64,000 bases of DNA from Capra hircus (GCF_001704415.2 NC_030817.1:54297550-54361549); one strand, 5' to 3'. Positions 10,848 through 21,214 are shown, counted from the stretch's first letter. Program-made: numbers and translations. The notes: generated by a model from the letters alone, not told the origin.

Positions 10848-11554
10848 ATACACAACAGAATATAAGCCATACAAAAGGTCCAGCATAGATGGACCTAGAG
10901 GTTATTATGCTTAGTGAAACAAGTCAGACAGAGAAAGACAAATATTGTATGCTGTTACTTATTCATGGAATCTAGAAAATAAAACAAATAAATGAATATA
11001 ACAAAAGAAACAACTCACAAATATAGAGAACAAACTAGTTTTTATCAATGGGAAGACGGAAAGGGGAGGAGCAAGATAGGGTTAGAAGATTAAGAGGTAT
11101 AAACTACTGTGTATAAAATAATAAATAAGCTACAAGGATATATTGTACAGTACAGGGAATATAGCCAATATTTTAAAATAACTTTAAATGAATACAATCT
11201 ATACAAATATTGTATCATTAATATGATAATAATTTTGTCATTTTGAAAATGTTACATAACTGGAATAATACAAAATATTACCTTTTGAGATCTGGCTTTT
11301 TTACTTAGCACAATGCCTTCAAGATCCATCCAACAAGTTGCATGTAATATTAATTTGTTTCTTTTTACTGCTGAATAATACTCCATAAGCCTGTGTATAC
11401 TTTTAAGTTCTAACAAAAAAAAAACCCTGGGAATTTTGTTAAATAAAATGATCAATTTAAAAAATATTTCTAAAAATGTAGCAGCTTTTAAGATTACAGG
11501 ATTTTTAAGTTTTGTCTTAAAATAGGTTGCCAGTTTCACTTCTGGGGCTTACAC

Positions 11555-11683
11555 TGCTGCTGCTGCTGCTGCTAAGTCGCTTCAGTCATGTCCGACTCTG
11601 TGCGACCCCATAGATGGCAGCCCACTAGGCTCCTCTGTCTCTGGGATTCTCCAGGCAAGAACACTGGAGTGGGTTCCCATTTC
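11555..11683 (-). mobile_element. Bov-A2 monomer with 7-bp TSD
   Basis: Starts TGCTGCTGCTGCTGCTGCTA and ends GGTTCCCATTTCC. Identical CTTACAC at 11,548-11,554 and 11,684-11,690. Only one BovA unit is present. Confidence 0.92.
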
Positions 11684-11754
11684 CTTACACATTCTCACAC
11701 AATTTGGGGGGAAGAGCTCATTTATGTTCTTACCAAATCATTAATTGAATGGGC

Positions 11755-11915
11755 ATAATCATCCATTTATGATAAAAATATTTATTAAGTGCCAGTTATG
11801 TCTTACTGTGCTTGCTGCTGGCAAGCATAAAAAGAGGAATGAGATATTGATCTTATCCTTAACACAGAGCTCAGCACATAGCAGGCCCTCAAGTGCTATT
11901 AACCGAATGAATAAA
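11755..11915 (+). mobile_element. Ancient MIR/L2-type fragment
   Basis: TATTTATTAAGTGCCAGTTATG and CAGCACATAGCAGGCCCTCA are the standard words of very old mammalian repeats. The exact family is not resolved. Confidence 0.45.
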
Positions 11916-12139
11916 TCCTGCTTTTAAAAGGAATTTACAATTTGGTGGCAGAGATAATGTGTGGATACAAATAAATGTGAGTTAGAGAATGGCATATTCA
12001 TCATCGAGAAGGTAGTGCACTGGGACAGTTGTAGGAGAAACATTATCCTCTAAGGATGAGAGAAGGCTCCAAGAGATTGGTGACATAAGTTTGGCATTGA
12101 AAAATGATAGGAATTGGGATAAAAATAAATGGGGGGGTA

Positions 12140-12360
12140 ATAACAGTAGTTGACAATTATTTCTATCTTCCTGTGTGCTAGGTACTCTGCTTAGCATTCT
12201 ACATACTTAAGTTATTCTCACAGTGTCTGTGATATTATATTATCCTCTTGTTACAAACAAAAGGCATAGAGAGGTGTCTTGCCTAGTGTAACAGCTTGTA
12301 ATGGGCTGAACTTGGAAAACTGGGCAGTGAAACTCCTGAACTCTTGTACTATTAGAGTAA
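12140..12360 (+). mobile_element. MIR SINE
   Basis: AACAGTAGTTGACAATTATT, CCTGTGTGCTAGGTACTCTG, TAGAGAGGTGTCTTGCCTAG and AACTCTTGTACTATT follow MIR order. No coding content. Confidence 0.7.
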
Positions 12361-12476
12361 ACAGTGGAGCAGAAAGAAGCACGGGTGCATAAAACGGAAA
12401 TGTGACCGCAGTCTAGAGGGGGCGGAAAACAGGGAAAATGTGGCTGGACTCTAGAGTGTGTAACTGGGAGTAGGAA

Positions 12477-12615
12477 ACTGCTGCTGCTAAGTCGCTTCAG
12501 TCGTGTCCAACTCTGTGTGACCCCACAGACGGCAGCCCACCAGGCTCCCCCATCCCTGGGATTCTCCAGGCAAGAACACTGGAGTGGGTTGCAATTTCCT
12601 TCTCCAATGCATGAA
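12477..12615 (-). mobile_element. Bov-A2 monomer with 11-bp TSD
   Basis: CTGCTGCTGCTAAGTCGCTT to CTTCTCCAATGCATGAA. Flanks GGGAGTAGGAA (12,466-12,476) and GGGAGCAGGAA (12,616-12,626) differ at one base. Confidence 0.92.
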
Positions 12616-12626
12616 GGGAGCAGGAA

Positions 12627-13205
12627 GAGAAGCCCACAAATGTAGGTGGAAACCAGGACCTGCAGAGCCTTGAATTCCATGTTTAATAATTTGGACATAG
12701 CTTAGAATGTTTTTGAAGATTTTGAACAGAGGAATGACTTGATTTAGAGGTGTTTTGTTCATTTATTCAGTTTGGGTCTTTGTTCAAAAACATAGCATTA
12801 AGAAAGAGCACATAGATATCAGATGTGGGAAAATTAGTAACATCAGTCCAGGTTGGAGCTTAGAGAGCACCTGTGAGAATGGAGATGATGGGCAGTTGAG
12901 AGATGCTGTGCGGATGGACAGCTTAGGACCTGGGAACTGGCTGGAATTAACAGAACTGGGTGAGGAACAGGGAGCATTCAAGGTATCTTAGGGGCCTGTC
13001 ATCTGTATATTTGGGCAGATATGTTGATTTCAGTAGGAACTTGAAGGTGAGGAATAAGTTTCAAGGGAAAAATTATGTCAGCTTCAAATAATTTGAGTAA
13101 AGGTTTTCAAGGATGCCTCCAGGTGTCACGGAAAGGACTGAAACCCTAGGAAGAGTCTGGAGAGGCTGCACATTAGCCATTAAAGTGGATGACCTAACTT
13201 TGGGC
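12627..13205. repeat. Degraded ancient repeat, family unresolved
   Basis: TTTTGAACAGAGGAATGACTT is a word seen in a very old mammalian repeat, and a related word (GTTTTGAGCAGAGAGCTGAG) occurs near 25,058. The open frames on both strands here (for example 12,755-12,991) show no protein-like motif. Confidence 0.3.
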
Positions 13206-13218
13206 AAGATTTTTTAAA

Positions 13219-13643
13219 TCAGATCAGTCGCTCAGTCATGTCCGACTCTTTGCGACCCCATAAATCACAGCACGCCAGGCCTCCCTGTCCATCACCATCT
13301 CCCGGAGTTCACTCAAACTCACATCCATCGAGTCAGTGATGCCATTCAGCCATCTCATCCTCTATCGTCCCCTTCTCCTCCTGCCCCCAATCCCTCCCAG
13401 CATCAGAGTCTTTTCCAATGAGTCAACTCTTCGCATGAGGTGGCCAAAGTACTGGAGCTTCAGCTTTAGCATCATTCCTTCCAAAGAAATCCCAGGGCTG
13501 ATCTCCTTCAGAATGGACCGGTTGGGTCTCCCTACAGTCCAAGGGACTCTCAAGAGTCTTCTTCAATACCACAGTTCAAACGCATCAATTCTTCGGCGCT
13601 CAGCCTTCTTCACAGTCCAACTCTCACATCCATACATACCTAG
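13219..13643 (-). mobile_element. BovB 3' fragment, 5'-truncated
   Basis: BovB 3' end (CAGTCGCTCAGTCATGTCCG) through the C-terminal coding region to CACATCCATACATACC. Flanks TTTTTAAA at 13,211-13,218 and 13,644-13,651 form an 8-bp target-site duplication. The minus strand keeps a 63-residue frame with SILKEISPGISLEGMMLKL. Confidence 0.92.
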
Positions 13644-13651
13644 TTTTTAAA

Positions 13652-15054
13652 AAATATCTACTCTGTAAAAAGATCTCACATTAAATAAACCAGCACATCT
13701 TTGATTATGAAGCTCAGAAGCACTAAACTAGGATTTTCTTCAGTGCTTTTCTAAAAATGAATTTACATTTAGATTATACATGAAATGGTATAGAAATATT
13801 TGGACTCAAGGCTTAAAGGAATGGCTGTGAGAATTTACACTGGGTTGTAGGAAAAAGAACACAACCAAAATTCATTCTAAGCTTGTCAAGATTTCAATTT
13901 ACAAACAGGAGACTGAACTATTCTTATTAGCAGCTCTTGACCATTTAAACCACCAGCTGATGCTTTCTTGAGTAAAGTTTTGAAAATTTCAGTATTTTAC
14001 ATTTAATTTCCCTATCTAGCATTACTTTGCTAAAATTTTAAACTTGGAAAGAAAGAGTGACTAAAATTGAAGAAGAAGTAATAACTTTAAAAAGCAGAAA
14101 TAGTAATAACAGAAGCAATTTCTAAAACTAATAACATTTTGGGTCTACTTTGAAGCCTTTAAAAAATTGGGTGTGTATCTCTAAAGTTTTGGCAGTTCTT
14201 GGGTAGACTGCTTGGATTGAAGTCTACTTTTTATTTTCCTGTTTTCCAAACCAGTTCCTTTTAGAAATATATGTGTTAGTTGAGGTATTATAAGTAGAGA
14301 AAACCAAAATGACTCCCTTCCTTATCCCTAAGCAGTCAGTAAATGTTTCACCTCTTTGCTCAGAACCTGCCTCTAAGTACTCTCTAGAAGAGGGACTCAA
14401 ATCCATATTCAAGCAAGCCTTTGAATTTGTATGTTAGAATTGGAGTGAAGGGCATGTATTTTTCTGGAAGTTGGTTTTACAGAGCTTCATCATGATCTCA
14501 AAGTGGTTCATGAAGATTCCAGAAGCCAAAGCTGTCTCCCAGGATTCTTCTCAGTTCAGGGACTATAGAATCAAGGCGTGCCCTCTCTTGCCCAATACTG
14601 CAGCATGGTGGGCTATATTGGAAACTCAAGGGTGGAATTTAGGAGACTGTTTTTTTTTCATGTTCCCACTTCACTCTAGACTTCTACAAACTTCACACAC
14701 GTCACTTATCCACTTTAGGCCTCAGTGTGTTCATCACTCAAAGGAGCAGAATGTCCATTAGGCCTGGAAAGAGTCAATCAACTCTCATGAGAATAAAACA
14801 GTGTGGGGAATACGCTTTGAATAATGCAAAACACTCAAGGTCAGATATTTCTCAGTGACCTTGTGCTGAACTACTGATTCCTTCCTTTTTCTAGCATCTC
14901 TGCCTCTTTCCTTTCCTAGAGGCCACTGGTTCCCTCAAGTCTGCATTCTCTGCTGTTTTCCCCATTATTCAGGTGCTGCTTCCTACAGTGGAGACGGAGA
15001 AGAAAGGATGTCGTGGCAGCCAGGGGTCACTTTAAGAACTTGTTTCTAAGAGGG
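13652..15054. other. No recognised element
   Basis: About 1.4 kb without a recognised gene or repeat. It has normal AT-rich composition and some low-complexity runs (TTTTTTTTCATG near 14,650). A 96-residue plus-strand frame at 14,471-14,761 lacks splice or codon support. Confidence 0.5.
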
Positions 15055-15275
15055 AGACATTAATGCTTTGCTTTTGTAGAGTGCTTTACAGTTTTTCGAA
15101 GCATTCCAAGTTAATTGACATCCTGCTTCATGACCACAGGCCCAGGGGAAGTTTTTACCACATCCACTTTATTTGATCTGGAAACTGAGGCACAGAGAAG
15201 TCAGGAGTCCCAGGTCACTGGCATTGTCTAGAGTGGTGGCAAGGCTGGAACGGGGTCTTCCAACACCGGGTTCCA
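15055..15275 (+). mobile_element. MIR SINE
   Basis: TAGAGTGCTTTACAGTTTTT, CTGGAAACTGAGGCACAGAG and TGGCAAGGCTGGAACGGGGT are MIR words in order. Ancient and degraded. Confidence 0.7.
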
Positions 15276-16026
15276 GAATTTTGCCAGAATTCTCTTGGGT
15301 CTCATTTCAGATGGGAGATAGAATTGATGGGAGTATTAGTTAGTCATACAGTGAGAAGGTATTCACCAGCAAAGGAAGGAAACATTCCTTTTTCTTGTAC
15401 TTAAGATTCAAGAAAAACTGCTTGTCTTCTATCGTGCTTGTTTTCAAATGAGGTCTGACCTTGTAGCTAAGACTTTCTTCCGCTGCTGACTCTACTCACC
15501 CTCCTTTCTACTTGATTCATTTGGGCCCCAGTGGCCCTGTTTGGGGAAAGGCCCAACTGGGAGCACTCAATACATTCGCCTGTCAGGGAGAGGATACTTG
15601 CAGAATAAGGAAACTTCCAGGAGGGCTCTGGCCAGAAGTCAACTTGCAGTCTTTGAGAGCAGCATTGATCCAACACCGGCATACATGCTTATTGCTCATT
15701 ACTTCACAAATGCTCCTGCATATCTTTTTACTCTTGCCCATTCCCGTGAATCCTCTGAATCAGCACGCTGCTCAAAGTTTCAACCATTCAACATGCAGGC
15801 ACCTCACATACAATTATTGAGCACCTACCCTGTGCCAAGCACTCTGGGAAATAAGAAAATGAAAGTGGACGGGCCTGCTCCAAAGCCTGTCAGCCTGCAG
15901 GAGACAACAATGATAAAGTGAAGCACAGAGCTTCTGGAGAATGCTGTGCTCTGTAGAGAGGAGAGACTGAGTTGCTTGCTCTAAAATATTAGCTGCTATG
16001 GAAAGATGATACATCGCTGGAGAAGT
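15276..16026. other. No gene; possible ancient repeat near 15,805-15,960
   Basis: CAATTATTGAGCACCTACCC and TGTGCCAAGCACTCTGGGAA are MIR/L2-type words. Overlapping plus-strand frames at 15,512-15,921 contradict each other and have no motif. The rest is unassigned. Confidence 0.4.
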
Positions 16027-16237
16027 AAGTGCCAATTAAAACAATAATGAAATACTAGTCTATTAGAATGAACAAAATCCAGAGCATTGATAACACCAAA
16101 TGCCGACAAGGATGTGGAGCAACAGGAACTCTCATTCATTGTCGGTGGGAAGAGGGAATGGTACAGCCCTGTGAAAGACAGTTTAACCATTTCTTATAAT
16201 GCAAAACATACTTTTACCATACTTTCTAGCAACTGTG

Positions 16238-16444
16238 AGTGCTAAGTCATTTCATTTATATCTGACCCTTTGTGATCCTATGGACTGTACCTGCCAGGCT
16301 CCTCTGTCCATGGGATTCTCCAGGAAAGAATACTAGACTGGGTTGCCATGCCCTTCTCCAGGGGATCTTCCCAACCCACAGATGGAACCCATGTCTCCTG
16401 CATTGGGACACAGATTCTTTACCCCTAGCGCCACCTGGGAAGCT
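16238..16444 (-). mobile_element. Bov-tA SINE
   Basis: Complete minus-orientation copy ending CGCCACCTGGGAAGC. Target-site duplication TCTAGCAACTGTG / TTTAGCAATTGTG at about 16,225-16,237 and 16,445-16,458, with two mismatches. Confidence 0.9.
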
Positions 16445-16505
16445 CTTTAGCAATTGTGGTCTTTGGTATTTATCCAAAGGAGTTGACAGTTCAGTTCAGT
16501 TCAGC

Positions 16506-17683
16506 TCAGTCGCTCAGTTGTGTCTGACTCTTTGCAACCACATGAATCGCAGCACGCCAGGCCTCCCTGTCCATTGCCAACTCCCAGAGTTCACTCAAAC
16601 TCATGTCCATTGAGTCGGTGATGTCATCCAGGCATCTCATCCTCTGTTGTCCCTTTCTCCTCCTGCCCCCAATCCCTCCCAGCATCAGAGTCTTTTCCAA
16701 TGAGTCAGCCTTTCTCATGAGGTGGCCCAAGTATAGGAGTTTCAGCCTCAGCATCAGTCTTTCCAATGAACACCCAGGACTGATCTCCTTTAGGATGGAC
16801 TGGTTGGATCTCCTTGCAGTCCAAGGGACTCTCAAGAGTCTTCTCCAACACCACAGTTCAAAAGCATCAATTCTTCAGCACTCAGCTTTCTCCACTGTCC
16901 AAATCTCACATCCATACATGACCACAGGAAAAACCATAGCCTTGAGTAGACGGACCTTTGTTGGCAAAGTAATGTCTCTGCTTTTTAATATGTTATCTAG
17001 GTTGGTCATAACTTTCCTTCTAAGGAGTAAGCATCTTTAATTTCATGGCTGCAATCACCACCTGCAGTGATTTTGGAGCCCCCCAAAATAAAGTCTTTCA
17101 CTGTTTCCCCATCTATTTCCCATGAAGTGATGGGACCAGATGCCATGATCTTGGTATTCTGAATGTTGAACTTTAAGCCAACTTTTTCACTCTCCTCTTT
17201 CACTTTCATCAAGAGGCTCTTTAGTTCCTCTTCACTTTCTGCCATAAGGGTGGTGTCATCTGCATATCTGAGGTTATTGATATTTTTCCTGGCAATCTTG
17301 ATTCCAGCTTGTGCTTCTTCCAGCCCAGCATTTCTCATGACGTACTCTGCGTATAAGTTAAATAAGCAGGGTGACAATATACAGCCTTGACATACTCCTT
17401 TTCCTATTTGGAACCAGTCTGTTGTTCCATGTCCAGTTCTAACTGTTGCTTCCTGACCTGCACACAGGTTTCTCAAGAGGCAGGTCAGGTAGTCTGGTAT
17501 TCCCATCTCTTGAAGAATTTTCCACAGTTTACTGTGATCCAAAGGCTTTGGCATAGTCAATAAGGCAGAAATAGATGTTTTTCTGAAACTCTCTTGCTTT
17601 TTCCATGATCCAGCGGATGCTGGCAATTTGATCTCTGGTTCCTCTGCCTTTTCTAAAACCAGCTTGAACATCTGGAAGTTCAC
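16506..17683 (-). pseudogene. BovB RT catalytic and C-terminal region, broken
   Basis: Minus-strand frame 17,006-17,683 holds RT fingers/palm residues: GKGVCQGCILSPCLFNLY, then LRYADDTTLMAESEEE with the catalytic YADD encoded at 17,255-17,266. A second open frame, 16,506-16,835, gives the C-terminal region (SILKEISPGCSLERLML... REAWRAAIH). The two are out of frame with each other. The first frame's upstream end is an artefact of the 8-bp deletion at 17,540. BovB RT normally copies the element's RNA at a nicked target in the nucleus. This copy cannot. Confidence 0.85.
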
Positions 17684-18579
17684 GGTTCACGTATTGCTGA
17701 AGCCTGGCTTGGAGAATTTTGAGCATTACTTTACTAGCGTGTGAGATGAGTGCAATTGTGCGGTAGTTTGAGCATTCTTTGGCATTGCCTTTCTTTGGGA
17801 TTGGAATGAAAACTGATATTTTCCAGTCCTGTGGCCACTGCTGAGTCTTCCAAATTTGCTGGCATATTGAGTGCAGCACTTTCACAGCATCATCTTTCAG
17901 GATTTGAAATAGCTCAACTGGAATTCCATCACCTCCACTAGCTTTGTTCATAGTGATGCTTCCTAAGGCCCACCTGACTTCACCTTCCAGGATGTCTGGC
18001 TCTAGGTGAATGATCACATCATTGTGATTATCTGGGTCATGAAGCTCTTTTTTGTACAGTTCTTCTGTGTATTCTTGCCACCTCTTCTTTATATCTTCTG
18101 CTTCCGTTAGGTCCAGACCATTTCTGTCCTTTATCGAGCCCATCTTTCCATGAAATATTCTCTTGGTATCTCTAATTTTCTTGAAGAGATCTCTAGTCTT
18201 TCCAATTCTATTGGTTTCCTCTATTTCTTTGCATTGATCGCTGAAGAAGGCTTTCTTATCTCTTCTTGCTATTCTTTGGAACTCTGCATTCAGATGCTTA
18301 TATCTTTCCTTTTCTCCTTTGCTTTTCACTTCTTTTTTTCACAGCTCTTTGTAAGGCCTCCCCAGACAGCCATTTTGCTTTTTTGCATTTCTTTTTCTTG
18401 GGGATGGTCTTGGTCCCTGTCTCCTGTACAATGTCAGGAACCTCCGCCCATAGTTTATCAGGCACTCTATCTATCAGATCTAGGCCCTTAAATCTATTTC
18501 TCACTTCCACTGTATAATTATAAGGGATTTGACTTAGGTCATACTGGAATGGTCTAGTGGTTTTCCCTACTTTCTTCAA
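17529..18579 (-). pseudogene. BovB EN-RT linker and RT N-terminal part, broken
   Basis: Two minus-strand frames, 18,298-18,579 and 17,529-18,329, cover the linker (RNRFKGLDLIDRVP) and RT blocks including ITMNKASGGDGIPVEL, FIPIPKKGNAKECSNYRTIA, QAGFRKGRGTRDQ and FCLIDYAKAF. They overlap in different frames, so a frameshift separates them near 18,310. The second frame ends abnormally after AKAF at the 8-bp deletion. Confidence 0.85.
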
Positions 18580-18599
18580 TTTAAGTCTGAATTTGGCAA

Positions 18600-19282
18600 T
18601 AAGAAGTTTATGATCTGAGCCACAGTCAGCTCACACTCTTGTTTTTGCTGACTGTATAGAGCTTCTCCATCTTTGGCTGCAAAGAATATAATCAATCTGA
18701 TTTCAGCATTGACCATCTGGTGATGTCCATGTGTAGAGTCTTCTCTTGTGTTGTTGGAAGAGGGTGTTTGCTATGACCAGTGAGTTATCTTGGCAAAACT
18801 CTTATTAGTCTTTGCCTTGCTTCATTCCAGACTCCAAGGCCAAATTTGCCTGTGACTTCAGGTGCTTCTTGACTTCCTACTTTTGCATTCCAGTCCCCTA
18901 TAATGAAAAGGACATCTTTTTTGGCTGTTAGTTCTAAAAGGTCTTGTAGGTCTTCATAGAACCGTTCAACTTCAGCTTCTTCAGCATTACTGGTTGAGGC
19001 ATAGGCTTGGATTACTGTGATACTAAATGGTTTGCCTTGGAAATGAACAGAGATCATTCTGTCATTTTTGAGATGGCATATAAGTACTGTGTTTTGGACT
19101 CTTTCATTGACCATGATGGCTACTCCATTTCTTCTAAGGGATTCCTGCCCACAGTAGTAGATATAATGGCCATGTGAGTTAAATTCACCCATTCCAGTCC
19201 ATTTTAGTTTGCTGATTCCTAGAATGTCAATGTTCAGTCTTGCCATCTCCTGTTTGACCACTTCCAATTTGCCTTGATTCAT
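18600..19282 (-). pseudogene. BovB AP-type endonuclease, frameshifted
   Basis: Minus-strand frame 18,785-19,282 starts at MNQGKLEVV and shows endonuclease features ILGISKLKWTGMGEF, YYCGQESLRRNGVAI and FIIGDWNAKVG (the Asp/Asn catalytic block). A 1-base insertion near 18,801 ends the frame early. The SDH motif with the catalytic His is still recognisable near 18,602-18,625 in another frame. The family enzyme nicks the target DNA to prime reverse transcription. Confidence 0.85.
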
Positions 19283-19350
19283 GGACCTGACATTCCAAGT
19301 TCCTATGCAATTTTGCTCTTTATAGCATCAGACCTTGCTTCTATCACCAG

Positions 19351-19614
19351 TCACATCCACAACTGGGTATTGTGTTTGCTTTGGAGCCATCCCTTCATTC
19401 TTTCTGGAGTTGCTTCTCCTCTGATTTCCAGTAGCATATTGGGCACATACTGACCAGGGAGTTCATCTTTCAGTGTCTTATCTTTTTGCCTTTTCATCAT
19501 GGGGTTCTCAAGGCAAGAATACTGAAGTGGTTTGCCATTCCTTTCTCCAGTGGACCACATTTTGTCAGACCTCTCCACCTTGGCCTGCCTGTCCTGGGTG
19601 GCCCCACATGGCAT
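19351..19614 (-). pseudogene. BovB upstream frame remnant
   Basis: An 87-residue frame starting MPCGATQDRQAK and containing KRQKDKTLKDELPGQYVP. It corresponds to the BovB region just 5' of the endonuclease. Whether it is a separate ORF1 or the start of a longer ORF cannot be settled here. It includes the BovA-like words GGCAAGAATACTGAAGTGG at about 19,512-19,530. Confidence 0.6.
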
Positions 19615-19689
19615 GGCTTAGTTTCATTGAGATAGACAAGGCTGTGGTCCTTGTGATGAGATTGGCTAATTTTCTGTGATTATGGTTTC

Positions 19690-20045
19690 AGTGTGTCTGC
19701 CCTCTGATGCCCTCTTGCAACACCTACCATCTTACTTGGGTTTCTCTTACCTTGGACTTGGGGTATCTCTTCATGGCTGCTCCAGCAAAGCTCAGCCACT
19801 GCTCCTTACCTTGGACGAGGGATATCTCCCCAGGGCCGCCCCTCCTGACCTTGAACGTGGAGTAGCTCCTCTTGGCCCTCCTGTGCCCATGCAGCCACCA
19901 CTCCTTGGACATGGGGTTGCTCCTCTGGGCCACCTCTCCTGACCTCGGGTGTGGGGAAGCTCCTCTCAGCCGCTGCCCCGACCTTGGGTGAGGGGCAGCT
20001 CCTCTCGGCCAGGCTTCTGCATGGTCCATTGCAGGCCTCACACTT
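19690..20045 (-). repeat. BovB 5' UTR with degenerate internal repeats
   Basis: GC-rich block in which units around CCTTGGACGTGGGG-AGCTCCTCTCGGCC recur about six times at 50-70-bp spacing (19,745; 19,810; 19,850; 19,900; 19,930; 19,980). Such repeats are where an RTE LINE would carry its promoter. The overlapping open frames on both strands here are a by-product of the composition. Confidence 0.75.
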
Positions 20046-20443
20046 CATAAGTTGAAAACTTATGTCTGCACAAAAACCTGCACATGGAAGGATGTTTATA
20101 GCAGTTTTATTTATAAACATCAAGACTTAGAAGCAAGCAAGATGTCCCTCAATTTGTGATAAATAACTGTGGTATATCTAGACAATGGAATATTATTCCA
20201 GGCTAAAAAGAAATGAGCTATCAAGTCACAAAAAGTCATAGAGGAAACAAATGAATATTATTAAGTGAAAGAAGCTGATCTAAAAAGGCTACATATATCA
20301 ACTATAGAACATTCTGGAAATAGCAAAACTATGGAGATGGTAAAAAGATTCATGCTTTCCAAGGGTTAGTGAGAAGGAGGGATGAATAGGCTAACCACAG
20401 AGGATTTTCAAGGCAGTGAAACCACTCTGTGTGATGCCATAAT

Positions 20444-20932
20444 CAGTTCAGTTCAGTTGCTAAGTCATGTCCAACTCTTTGCGACCCCATGGACTGCAGC
20501 ACGCCAGGCCTCCCTATCCATCACCAAATCCTGGAGTTTACTCAGACTCATGTCCATCAAGTTGGTGATGCCATCCAACCATCTCATCCTCTGTCATATC
20601 CTTCTCCTCCTGCCTTCAATCTTTCCCAGCATCAGGGTCTTTTCCAATGAGTCAGCTCTTTGCATCAGGTGGCCAAAGTATTGGAGTTTTAGCTTCAGCA
20701 TCAATCCTTCCAATGAATATTCAAGACTGACTTCCTTTAGGATTGACTGGTTTGATCTCCTCGCAGTCTAAGGGACTCTCAAGAATCTTCTCCAACACCA
20801 CCATTCAAAAGCATCAATTCTTTTGTGCTCAGATTTCTTTATAGGCCAACTCTCACGTCCATACACGATTACCAGAAAAACCATAGCTTTGACTAGATAT
20901 ACCTTTGTTGGCAAAGTAATGTCTCTGCTTTT
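20444..20932 (-). mobile_element. BovB 3' fragment in the same L1
   Basis: 5'-truncated minus-orientation BovB from TCAGTTCAGTTGCTAAGTCA to GGCAAAGTAATGTCTCTGCT. It splits the L1 words GATGCCATAA and ATAGATACATATCATTATGC. Any duplication is only about 3-4 bp (TAAT). Confidence 0.92.
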
Positions 20933-21214
20933 AATAGATACATATCATTATGCATTTGTCAAAACCTATAGAATGTGCAACAAGAATGAACCCAAATGCA
21001 AAATATAGACTTTGGGTGATATTGATGTATTAATATAGGTTCATTGATTGTAGCAAATGTACTGGTCTAATGGGGGATGTTGAAAATAGGAGAGGCTACA
21101 TATGTGTGGGGGTAGGGGGTATATGGGAAATCTCTGTGTCGTCCTCTCAATTTTGCTGTGAACCTAAAACTGCACTAAAAAAATAAACCCTAACTTAAAA
21201 AAATATATCTCCAT

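Larger units (their letters stand above)
8853..11227 (+). mobile_element. L1 3' UTR, split by BovB
   Basis: Left arm 8853-9240 carries CAAATGGCCAACAGTCACATG, ATGAGACAGCACTTCACACT and CAATATCCAAGATATGG. Right arm 10,777-11,227 carries TCTAAATGTCCATCAAAG, GGACCTAGAGGTTATTATGC and TGTACAGTACAGGGAATATA. Imperfect TSD to the outer repeat: AATAATTCTGACATG (8838) and AATAATTTTGTCATT (11,228). Confidence 0.8.
8480..11400 (+). mobile_element. Older L1-derived repeat, outer shell of a nest
   Basis: Left part 8480-8852 (TTGAAATAATTACAGATTCA, AAACCAGGAAATTGATAGCG, CATCACCACAAAGATTTCCC) is continued at 11,226-11,400 (TTTGTCATTTTGAAAATG, CCTTCAAGATCCATCCAACA, TGCTGAATAATACTCCATAA). The two arms abut in the family consensus as I remember it, so everything between is inserted. 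Confidence 0.65.
16489..20049 (-). mobile_element. Near-full-length BovB LINE
   Basis: A 3.56-kb RTE-clade non-LTR retrotransposon in minus orientation. From its 5' end (right) to its 3' end (left) it has a GC-rich 5' UTR with degenerate repeats, an upstream frame, AP-type endonuclease, reverse transcriptase, the C-terminal region and a 3' end of repeated GTTCA units. It sits in an L1 3' UTR, with AGTTGACA at 16,481 and AGTTGAAAA at 20,050 as the likely duplication. Length and the presence of the 5' UTR suggest it is complete or nearly so. Relative to the copy at 47.5 kb it carries a 1-base insertion near 18,801 and an 8-base deletion near 17,540, so it cannot make an active protein. Confidence 0.93.
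16027..21214 (+). mobile_element. L1 3' end, split by three later insertions
   Basis: Arms are 16,027-16,237, 16,445-16,488, 20,050-20,443 and about 20,933-21,214. They read continuously as L1 3' UTR: CAACAGGAACTCTCATTCAT, TTTATCCAAAGGAGTTGA, AAACCTGCACATGG, AATGGAATATTATTCCAGG, TACATATCATTATGCATTTG, GAACCTAAAACTGCACTAAA. A possible 7-bp TSD GAGAAGT occurs at 16,020 and 21,215. About 0.9 kb of L1 is spread over 5.2 kb. Confidence 0.85.

Noticed and set aside
11555..11573. CTG trinucleotide expansion locus
   Set aside because: The CTG runs here and at 29,873, 38,812 and 61,619 are the standard simple-repeat ends of Bov-A2, all short.
19724..20123. 105-residue GC-rich frames as a novel gene
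   Set aside because: They are the repetitive BovB 5' UTR; both strands stay open because of composition.
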